Assembly: GCA_027030565.1 (NCBI GenBank)
Contig: JALVEU010000043.1
Span: 1-5,144, forward strand
Direction: 5' to 3'
Source: Gammaproteobacteria bacterium
GTDB lineage: Bacteria > Pseudomonadota > Gammaproteobacteria > JAJDOJ01
DNA: 5,144 nt
Shown here piece by piece: positions 1 through 5,144 of the stretch (positions within the stretch are counted from its first letter, which is position 1; every line of letters begins with the position of its first letter). The position numbers and the translations under genes were made by a program. The notes under the pieces are model-generated. The model saw only the letters and a list, made by a program, of their open reading frames with translations. It was not told the DNA's origin and made no database searches.

Positions 1-377
1 CCCCGACGGCGCCATCGCCCTCCCCCCCCGTAAAGCAGCAGTCGGCGAAACCCGAACCGCCGCCTGAACGGGCCGCCCCGCGGGCCCACAAGGCCGATTC
101 GGAGACTGCGGCTGCGGCGAAGGAACCCACCACCGTTCCGGCCAAGGGCTGGAGCGTGCAAGTGGGGGCCTTCGAGAAGCGGACCGGTGCCGAAAAGCTG
201 GCGGCGCGCCTGCGCCAGCGCGGCTACCCGGTCTACATCCGCAGGACCGACGTGGGCAGCAAGTCGCTGTACCGGGTCAAGGTCGGCCCGGTGAAGAGCC
301 GTGCCGAAGCCATGAAGTTGCGCAAGCGCCTGGAACGCTCCGAACGGATCAGCGGCCTGGTGCAACGGGAGCGCTGA
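1..377 (+). CDS. dedD: SPOR-domain cell-envelope protein, DedD-like (5' truncated)
   Basis: The reading frame is open from the left edge (first full codon at 3) to TGA at 375-377, so only the last 124 residues are visible and the true start lies outside the window. Visible residues 1-49 are a low-complexity linker rich in Pro, Ala, Lys and Glu. Residues 50-122 form a SPOR domain, opening with WSVQVGAF and containing the GYPVYI and YRVKVGPV strands typical of the fold. SPOR domains bind denuded peptidoglycan at the division septum. DedD family members have an N-terminal membrane anchor, a flexible linker and this C-terminal domain, which fits what is seen, though the anchor is not in view. Position directly before cvpA-purF matches E. 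coli dedD and pseudomonad relatives, and is the main reason for the symbol. Another SPOR protein cannot be excluded without the N-terminus. Confidence 0.88.
   Translation, partial: PTAPSPSPPVKQQSAKPEPPPERAAPRAHKADSETAAAAKEPTTVPAKGWSVQVGAFEKRTGAEKLAARLRQRGYPVYIRRTDVGSKSLYRVKVGPVKSRAEAMKLRKRLERSERISGLVQRER
367..371 (+). promoter_or_regulatory. Putative ribosome binding site for cvpA
   Basis: GGGAG lies 10 bases before the GTG at 382, inside the last codons of the upstream SPOR gene. It supports GTG 382 as the cvpA start, because no ATG in that frame is available near the conserved N-terminus. The spacing is slightly long. Confidence 0.4.
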
Positions 378-381
378 CGGC

Positions 382-993
382 GTGGAGGCAGCGGGCCTGC
401 CATGGCTCGACGTGGGGATCGCGGCGATCCTGGTACTCTCGGCGCTGGTGAGCCTGTGGCGCGGGTTCGTCCGCGAGGCGCTGGGGCTGCTCGTGTGGGT
501 GCTGGCGATCTGGGCGGCCGTGGCAGCATATTCGTGGGTGGCGCGTCTCCTCCCCTCCGGTTGGGACCGGCTCCAACTCTCGCTGGGCGAGACCACGCTC
601 AGCTTGACCCACCTGCGTACGGCGTTGGGTTTCGGCCTGATCCTGCTGGTCGTGCTGTTGCTGGGCTCGGTGCTCAACCGGTGGATCGTCAAGCATCTGT
701 TCACCGATGCCTTCCATCTCGTGGACCGGTTGTTGGGCGTCGCCTTCGGTTTGGCGCGGGGCGCGTTGATCGTGGTCGGCTTCGTGCTGCTGGCCGGGCT
801 CACCCGGCTGCCCTTCGCTGCGAGCTGGGAGCGATCGCACCTGGTGCCCTGGTTTCAGGCCGGTGCCGAGGTGGTGCTCGGCCTCCTGCCGCACGAGTAT
901 GCGGATTACTTCGCCTATCCGCCGAATCGGCGATTGCCCTTCGGCCTTGGTGATAAACTGGATGTCACCCGCCCGGACCACGGCAGCGTTTGA
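382..993 (+). CDS. cvpA: CvpA family inner-membrane protein
   Basis: This is a 203-residue integral membrane protein of the CvpA family, named for its need in colicin V production in E. coli and also linked to envelope stress and bile resistance. Its molecular activity is not settled. The sequence shows about four hydrophobic segments, near residues 11-26, 35-55, 82-99 and 122-140. It carries the family hallmarks WLD near the N-terminus, RGFVREALG (27-35) and DRLLGVAFGLARGALIV (115-131). The GTG start at 382 gives the usual short lead before WLD. The ATG at 402 is in another frame. The gene begins 4 bases after the SPOR stop and ends 3 bases before purF, as in the classic dedD-cvpA-purF block, so co-expression with purF is likely. 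It is longer than the roughly 160-residue E. coli protein because of a hydrophilic tail from about residue 170, rich in Tyr, Pro and Arg. Confidence 0.93.
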   Translation: MEAAGLPWLDVGIAAILVLSALVSLWRGFVREALGLLVWVLAIWAAVAAYSWVARLLPSGWDRLQLSLGETTLSLTHLRTALGFGLILLVVLLLGSVLNRWIVKHLFTDAFHLVDRLLGVAFGLARGALIVVGFVLLAGLTRLPFAASWERSHLVPWFQAGAEVVLGLLPHEYADYFAYPPNRRLPFGLGDKLDVTRPDHGSV

Positions 994-996
994 GTC

Positions 997-2508
997 ATGT
1001 GCGGAATCATCGGGATCGTGGGCCGCTCCGCGGTCAACCAGGCGCTCTACGACGGGTTGACGGTGCTGCAGCATCGGGGGCAGGACGCCGCTGGCATCGT
1101 CACCTATGATCGCAGCCACCGCCGCCTGAACCTGCGCAAGGGCAAGGGACTGGTGCGGGACGTGTTCCAAGAGCGCCACATGCTCCGTCTCGAAGGCGAT
1201 GCCGGCATCGGACACGTGCGTTATCCCACGGCGGGCAGCTCGGCCTCTGCGGAGTCCCAGCCTTTCTATGTCAACTCCCCATACGGGATCGCGCTGGGAC
1301 ACAACGGCAACCTGATCAACGCCGAGGCCCTGCGCCTGGAGCTCTTCCGCCAGGACCGCCGGCACATCAACACGGACTCCGACTCGGAGATCCTGCTCAA
1401 CGTCCTGGCACAGGAGCTTCATCGCCAGGACGGCTTGCAACTGACACCGGAACAGCTGTTCGAGGCGGTGGCCGGCGTGCACCGGCGCTGCGTGGGGGCC
1501 TATGCGGCTGTGGCCATCATCGCCGGTTACGGGGTGCTGGCCTTCCGCGATCCATATGGTATCCGGCCGGCCGTGTTGGGGCGCCGCGAGACCCCCCAGG
1601 GCCCGGAATACATCGTCGCCTCGGAGAGTGTGGCGCTGGACGTGCTGGGCTTCGAGTTGGTCCGCGACATCGCGCCGGGCGAGGCGGTGTTCATCGATCT
1701 GGACTTTCGGCTGCACAGCCGCCAGTGCGCGGAACGTGCCGTGCTCAGCCCGTGCATCTTCGAGTACGTCTATTTCGCCCGCCCGGACTCCGTACTCGAC
1801 GACGTATTCGTGCACAAGGCCCGCATGAGGATGGGCGATCTGCTGGGCGCCCGCATCCTGGAGCAGTGGCCCGATCACGACGTGGACGTGGTGATCCCGA
1901 TCCCGGACACCAGCCGGACCGCGGCCCAGGAGCTGGCGCACCGCCTGGGCGTCAAGTACCGGGAGGGTTTCATCAAGAACCGGTACATCGGCCGTACCTT
2001 CATCATGCCAGGCCAGCAGCAGCGCCGGCGCTCGGTGCGCCAGAAGCTCAATCCCATCGGCCTGGAGTTCCGCGGCAAGAACGTGCTGCTGGTCGACGAC
2101 TCCATCGTGCGGGGGACCACCTCGCGAGAGATCGTTCAGATGGCGCGTGATGCCGGTGCGCGGCGCGTGTACTTCGCCTCGGCCGCACCGCCGATCCGTT
2201 ATCCCAACGTCTATGGGATCGACATGCCCTCGGCCAGCGAGCTCATCGCCCATGGGCGCACCGAGGAGGAGGTCTGTGCGGTCATCGGGGCCGACCGACT
2301 CTTCTACCAGGCCCTCGAAGACCTGGTGGCGGCCGTGCGCACCGGCAACCCGCGCATTCGTCGGTTCGACACCTCGGTGTTCACCGGGGAGTACGTCACC
2401 GGGGTCAGCCCGGAATACCTGCGGTTGCTGGAAGTCGAGCGCAGTGACGAGGCCAAGGCGCGGCGCGATCGGGACTACGCCGAGCTGGCGATCCACAATG
2501 GCGGCTGA
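997..2508 (+). CDS. purF: Amidophosphoribosyltransferase (glutamine PRPP amidotransferase)
   Basis: PurF converts PRPP and glutamine to 5-phosphoribosylamine, the first committed step of cytosolic de novo purine synthesis. The 503-residue product aligns along its length with E. coli PurF (505). The N-terminal Ntn-hydrolase glutaminase domain begins MCGIIGIVG, with Cys2 as the nucleophile once Met is removed. It has LQHRGQDAAGI (24-34), HVRYPTAGSS (73-82, glutamine-binding Arg75), GHNGN (101-105) and DSDSEILLN (127-135). The C-terminal phosphoribosyltransferase domain shows VVIPIPDTS (298-306), KNRYIGRTFIMPGQQ (327-341) and the PRPP loop LLVDDSIVRGTTS (364-376). There is no propeptide, unlike the B. 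subtilis type, so this is the E. coli-type enzyme. ATG 997 is fixed by the required Cys2. No clear Shine-Dalgarno precedes it, so translation may be coupled to cvpA, which stops 3 bases upstream. No PurR-like operator is visible nearby. Any such site would sit upstream of the operon. Confidence 0.98.
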   Translation: MCGIIGIVGRSAVNQALYDGLTVLQHRGQDAAGIVTYDRSHRRLNLRKGKGLVRDVFQERHMLRLEGDAGIGHVRYPTAGSSASAESQPFYVNSPYGIALGHNGNLINAEALRLELFRQDRRHINTDSDSEILLNVLAQELHRQDGLQLTPEQLFEAVAGVHRRCVGAYAAVAIIAGYGVLAFRDPYGIRPAVLGRRETPQGPEYIVASESVALDVLGFELVRDIAPGEAVFIDLDFRLHSRQCAERAVLSPCIFEYVYFARPDSVLDDVFVHKARMRMGDLLGARILEQWPDHDVDVVIPIPDTSRTAAQELAHRLGVKYREGFIKNRYIGRTFIMPGQQQRRRSVRQKLNPIGLEFRGKNVLLVDDSIVRGTTSREIVQMARDAGARRVYFASAAPPIRYPNVYGIDMPSASELIAHGRTEEEVCAVIGADRLFYQALEDLVAAVRTGNPRIRRFDTSVFTGEYVTGVSPEYLRLLEVERSDEAKARRDRDYAELAIHNGG

Positions 2509-3088
2509 GCTGCCGAGGCCCATCCTGCGGCTGGCCCGCTGGGCGCGCATGCGGCTGGGCGAGGCCGGCCCCGCCGTGGTGGTGGACGCCACTGCCCAGT
2601 TGCTCCACTGGGTGGACGAGGGGGGAGATTGGTTCCGCTATCCCGTCTCCACGGCCAGGGCGGGCACTGGAAGCATGGAGGGCAGTCTGCGCACGCCTCT
2701 GGGGCTGCACCGGGTCAGCGAGCGCATCGGCGCGGGCGCAGCACTCGGGGCGGTGTTCAAGGGGCGTCGCCCCACCGGGACCGTCGCGCGCATCCTCACC
2801 GAGCCGGTGCCTGCCGAGCAGGACGCCGTGACCACACGCATCTTGCGCCTGGAAGGACTGGATCCGGGGCTCAACCGCGGCCTGGGGATCGACACGCGGG
2901 AGCGCTATGTCTACATTCACGGGACACCCGAGGAGGGGTTCATCGGGAGACCGGCCTCCATCGGCTGCATCCGCATGCGCAACGGGGACGTCGCGGACCT
3001 GTTCGAGCGCGTGACCGAGGGTACGCCCGTGGTGATCACCCGTGCCCCGACCGCCTTCCTGCTTCCCGACGCCTGGGGGACCGCATGA
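2498..3088 (+). CDS. YkuD-domain protein: L,D-transpeptidase fold, possible cytoplasmic L,D-carboxypeptidase
   Basis: The 196-residue product is almost entirely one YkuD (L,D-transpeptidase catalytic) domain. Visible family features are VVVDATAQLLHWV (27-39), the STARAGTGSMEGSLRTPLGL stretch (51-70), YVYIHGT (137-143) and SIGCIRM (154-160). Catalytic residues inferred from the family are Cys157, His141 and Arg159. YkuD enzymes cleave or exchange the meso-DAP-D-Ala bond of peptidoglycan tetrapeptides. Two things are odd. No hydrophobic signal peptide or membrane anchor is present, and Ile155 replaces the His of the usual SHGC motif. Lack of export resembles ElsL of Acinetobacter baumannii, a cytoplasmic YkuD L,D-carboxypeptidase of wall recycling, so that role is my preferred inference. 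ATG 2498 overlaps the end of purF by 11 bases. An in-frame ATG at 2549 is an alternative that would also leave the domain whole. Neither has a strong Shine-Dalgarno. The stop overlaps metZ by 4 bases (ATGA). Confidence 0.88.
   Translation: MAAELPRPILRLARWARMRLGEAGPAVVVDATAQLLHWVDEGGDWFRYPVSTARAGTGSMEGSLRTPLGLHRVSERIGAGAALGAVFKGRRPTGTVARILTEPVPAEQDAVTTRILRLEGLDPGLNRGLGIDTRERYVYIHGTPEEGFIGRPASIGCIRMRNGDVADLFERVTEGTPVVITRAPTAFLLPDAWGTA
3075..3080 (+). promoter_or_regulatory. Putative ribosome binding site for metZ
   Basis: The purine run GGGGGA lies 4 bases before the ATG at 3085, within the last codons of the YkuD gene. It is a short-spaced Shine-Dalgarno candidate. It supports the 3085 start over the long in-frame upstream extension, which overlaps the YkuD gene and has shadow-like composition. 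Confidence 0.4.
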
Positions 3089-4275
3089 CCGACGCGTTCA
3101 AGACACGCCGCTTCGACACCCGCGCCGTACGCGTGGGGCATCGCCGTACCCCGGAAGGGGAGCAGTCCGAGCCCATCTTCCCCACCTCGAGCTACGTGTT
3201 CGAGAGTGCCGCCCAGGCCGCCGCCCGGTTTGCGGGCGATGAGCCGGGCAACATCTATTCGCGCTTCACCAATCCCACCGTGCGCGTCTTCCAGGAGCGG
3301 CTGGCGGCCTTGGAGGGTGGCGAGTCCTGTGTGGCCACCGCCTCTGGGATGTCGGCCATCCTGTCCACCTGTCTGGGCCTGTTGCAGCAGGGGGATGCCC
3401 TGGTCTCGGCCAAGGCAGTCTTCGGTTCCACCATTATGCTTTTCGACAACTACCTGGCCAAGTTCGGGGTGGCCGTCCACTACGTGGACAGCCCCGATCC
3501 CGAAGCCTGGGCACAGACGATCGACCGCGTGCGGCCCAAGCTGGTGTTCTTGGAGACACCCTCCAACCCCTTGACCCAGGTCTACGACATCGAGGCCGTG
3601 GCCGGGATCTGCCGGCAGGCCGGCGCGCTGCTCGCCGTGGACAACTGTTTCTGCACCCCGGCCTTGCAGCGGCCCCTCGAACTGGGTGCGGACATCGTGA
3701 TCCACTCGGCGACCAAGTACATCGACGGCCAGGGGCGCTGCGTGGGCGGGGCCGTGGTGGGCGATGCGGAGCGCGTGGGCAAGGACGTGTTCGGCGTGCT
3801 GCGCACGGCCGGTCCGTCCATGAGCCCCTTCAACGCCTGGGTCTTCGCCAAGGGCCTGGAGACGCTGTCGCTGCGGATGCACGCCCATTGCCGCAACGCG
3901 GGGCAAATCGCGCAATGGCTGGAGGACCATCCGCAGGTGGCGCGTGTCCATTACCCGGGGCTCGCCTCCCACCCCCAGCACGCATTGGCGGCGCGTCAGC
4001 AGGAAGGCTTCGGCGGGATCGTCGCCTTCGAGCTCAAGGGGGGACAGGCGGCGGCCTGGCAGCTCATCGATGCGGTGCGCATCTTCTCCATCACCGCCAA
4101 TCTGGGCGATGCCAAGTCCACCATCACCCACCCTGCGACCACCACCCACGGCCGACTGAGCCCCGAACAGCGTGCGCAGGCGGGGATCGGCGACGGACTG
4201 GTACGGATCGCCGTGGGCCTCGAGGATCCCCTGGACCTGATCGAAGACCTGGAACAGGCATTGGCGAGGATCTAA
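3085..4275 (+). CDS. metZ: O-succinylhomoserine sulfhydrylase (PLP-dependent)
   Basis: MetZ makes homocysteine directly from O-succinylhomoserine and sulfide in the cytosol, bypassing cystathionine, with homocysteine then methylated to methionine. The 396-residue product is a complete fold-type I Cys/Met-metabolism PLP enzyme. It shows FDTRAVRVG (10-18), YSRFTNPT (58-65, phosphate-binding Tyr and Arg of the neighbouring subunit), ASGMSAI (86-92), LETPSNP (156-162), AVDNCFCTP (184-192, with Asp186 expected to contact the pyridine nitrogen) and HSATKYIDGQG (207-217), where Lys211 is the Schiff-base lysine. SITANLGDAKSTITHPATTT (335-354) is the conserved substrate-carboxylate region. The family also includes MetB, MetC and MetY. 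Position behind purF, the FDTRAVR opening and the DGQGR context favour MetZ, but paralogue assignment by eye is not absolute. ATG 3085 is chosen because it overlaps the previous stop as ATGA and gives the normal family N-terminus. The frame stays open upstream to 2629, but that part is antisense-like noise over the YkuD gene. Confidence 0.93.
   Translation: MTDAFKTRRFDTRAVRVGHRRTPEGEQSEPIFPTSSYVFESAAQAAARFAGDEPGNIYSRFTNPTVRVFQERLAALEGGESCVATASGMSAILSTCLGLLQQGDALVSAKAVFGSTIMLFDNYLAKFGVAVHYVDSPDPEAWAQTIDRVRPKLVFLETPSNPLTQVYDIEAVAGICRQAGALLAVDNCFCTPALQRPLELGADIVIHSATKYIDGQGRCVGGAVVGDAERVGKDVFGVLRTAGPSMSPFNAWVFAKGLETLSLRMHAHCRNAGQIAQWLEDHPQVARVHYPGLASHPQHALAARQQEGFGGIVAFELKGGQAAAWQLIDAVRIFSITANLGDAKSTITHPATTTHGRLSPEQRAQAGIGDGLVRIAVGLEDPLDLIEDLEQALARI
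4266..4270 (+). promoter_or_regulatory. Putative ribosome binding site for the secreted protein gene
   Basis: GAGGA lies 10 bases before ATG 4281 and overlaps the last codons of metZ. With the signal peptide that follows, it supports 4281 as the start. Confidence 0.45.
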
Positions 4276-4280
4276 CACCC

Positions 4281-5111
4281 ATGCCCTCCTCCGTGCGGGA
4301 ACCGGAAGCGGCGACGCCGCACCGAGCGGAACGACTGCTCTGGCTGCTGACCCTGTTGGCCGGCATCATGCCGGCAGCGAACACGGTAGGGGCAACGGAA
4401 GGCCGGGCCCACCCCGAGGTCGGGACCGTGCCGGCCACGGTGCTGTGGTTCGACGAGCGGGAGCCCGGCGTGCCGCCGTACCGCACACGGATGATCGTGG
4501 TGCGTGACTTCATGCGCATGGACGATGGGGACGCAGGGGACGACTTCGTGCTGTTCGACCGGCGTACCGGCAGCATCCACAGCGTGAGCCACGAGGACCG
4601 CACCGTGCTGGACATCCCGGCGCGCCCCGTCGTGCGCGCGCCCCCCTATGAGCTGGTATTGAGCGAGACACGCGAGCCCCTGGACGACGCGCCGAGGATC
4701 GCCGGGCGGGTGCCGGAGCACCTGCGTCTCCGAGTCAACGGGTCGGTGTGTTACGAGACCGTGGTGGTCCCCGGCCTGCTCGACGACGTGGTGGCGGCGA
4801 TGCGCGCATATCGCCGCAGCCTGGCCGGTGAACAGGCACGCACCCTGGACTGGACGCCTGTCGAGATGCAGACCCCCTGTGTACTGGCCCATGTCATTTT
4901 CCACCCGGCCCGGCATCTAGCATACGGTTTTCCGATCCAACACCGGGACTATCGCGGATACGTGCGGGTGCTGCAGGACTACCGGGAGCAGGTGCCGGTG
5001 GATGCGGCTTTGTTCCGGCTCCCGACAGGCTATCGCCACTACACCCTGGACGCGGTGCGGGCTCAGGATGCGCTCAAGGGGCCTGCGGGGAGGCCGGCGG
5101 GGTCCAACTGA
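4281..5111 (+). CDS. Secreted (periplasmic) protein of unknown function, possibly LolA-like fold
   Basis: I do not recognise this 276-residue protein. A signal peptide is visible: a basic stretch (His14, Arg15, Arg18), a hydrophobic core around residues 19-33 (LLWLLTLLAGIMPAA) and a plausible signal peptidase I site after VGA at residue 38. No lipobox Cys is present. The mature part alternates short beta-like stretches with charged turns: ATVLWFDE (52-59), TRMIVVRDFMRMDD (69-82), DDFVLFDRRTGSIHSVSHED (87-106), then RTVLDIPARP. A 'bears Met-Asp, then labelled with a variable, then fixed by P' pattern of this kind is seen in LolA-like and DUF4412-like proteins, a weak resemblance only. Residues 163-188 look helical. 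Two cysteines, Cys157 and Cys200, could form a periplasmic disulfide. The end has FRLPTGYRHYTLD (245-257). It starts 5 bases after the metZ stop, so it is probably co-transcribed, but nothing ties it to methionine synthesis. The start at 4281 is supported by GAGGA upstream and the signal peptide. Confidence 0.85.
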   Translation: MPSSVREPEAATPHRAERLLWLLTLLAGIMPAANTVGATEGRAHPEVGTVPATVLWFDEREPGVPPYRTRMIVVRDFMRMDDGDAGDDFVLFDRRTGSIHSVSHEDRTVLDIPARPVVRAPPYELVLSETREPLDDAPRIAGRVPEHLRLRVNGSVCYETVVVPGLLDDVVAAMRAYRRSLAGEQARTLDWTPVEMQTPCVLAHVIFHPARHLAYGFPIQHRDYRGYVRVLQDYREQVPVDAALFRLPTGYRHYTLDAVRAQDALKGPAGRPAGSN

Positions 5112-5144
5112 AGGAGCTCGCAGCGCCCCGGACGGCACTCGAGC

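Noticed and set aside
21..30. A run of eight C residues near the left edge as a possible phase-variable tract
   Set aside because: It falls in the Pro codons of the low-complexity SPOR-protein linker, the frame is intact, and such runs are expected in GC-rich Pro-rich coding sequence.
2147..2497. An in-frame upstream extension of the YkuD gene inside purF
   Set aside because: It is Ser/Arg/Pro-rich shadow sequence with no signal peptide or domain. ATG 2498 or 2549 is enough for the whole YkuD domain.
349..2592. A 747-codon open frame on the - strand opposite cvpA and purF
   Set aside because: Its length comes from GC-rich codon use of purF. The translation is rich in Arg, Gly, His and Gln with no recognisable domain, while the + strand matches PurF and CvpA end to end.
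2629..3084. An in-frame upstream extension of metZ
   Set aside because: The extension is Arg/Gly/His-rich, overlaps the YkuD gene in another frame and is absent from the family. ATG 3085 gives the normal MetZ N-terminus.
2917..4278. A 453-codon open frame on the - strand opposite metZ
   Set aside because: This is the same antisense shadow effect. The + strand carries a complete PLP enzyme with all key residues.
3888..4280. An in-frame upstream extension of the secreted protein gene inside metZ
   Set aside because: It is Arg/Gly-rich shadow sequence and would bury the signal peptide. ATG 4281 has a Shine-Dalgarno candidate.
5111..5116. AAGGAG overlapping the final stop codon, a possible ribosome binding site for a next gene
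   Set aside because: No ATG, GTG or TTG follows before the window ends, so the spacing would be too long unless the site is fortuitous.
5116..5144. GCTCG (5116-5120) and CGAGC (5140-5144) as a possible terminator hairpin
   Set aside because: Five-base arms with a 19-base loop, no T-run, and the right arm sits on the window edge. Too weak to call.

Overview
The window reads as a compact, GC-rich bacterial chromosomal segment with all six genes on the + strand and almost no intergenic DNA. The order SPOR-domain protein (DedD-like), cvpA, purF matches the folC-dedD-cvpA-purF block of gammaproteobacteria. A metZ just downstream matches the arrangement known from pseudomonads and relatives. High GC, this gene order and an E. 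coli-type PurF without propeptide point to a high-GC gammaproteobacterium, perhaps a Chromatiales/Ectothiorhodospiraceae-like lineage. That finer placement is inference.

Layout: 1-377 is the 3' part of a SPOR-domain protein, with a Pro/Ala-rich linker and the peptidoglycan-binding domain. 382-993 is the CvpA membrane protein, starting at GTG. 997-2508 is PurF, the first committed enzyme of purine synthesis. 2498-3088 is a YkuD-domain protein (L,D-transpeptidase fold) whose start lies inside the end of purF. 3085-4275 is MetZ, which joins the YkuD gene by an ATGA overlap. 4281-5111 is a secreted protein of unknown function. The last 33 bases hold no gene.

Gaps or overlaps between neighbours are 4, 3, -11, -4 and 5 bases, so the segment is probably one operon or part of one, with translational coupling. 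I see no room for an internal promoter except inside coding sequence. Themes are cell envelope (SPOR, CvpA, YkuD, secreted protein) mixed with purine and methionine synthesis. The envelope and biosynthesis genes have no obvious shared pathway.

I find no mobile element, CRISPR array, RNA gene or clearly new multi-gene system. The most interesting item is the YkuD protein. It has no visible signal peptide, and Ile replaces the usual His in the SHGC active-site motif. This suggests a cytoplasmic peptidoglycan-recycling role rather than periplasmic cross-linking. The secreted protein at the end is the other real unknown.
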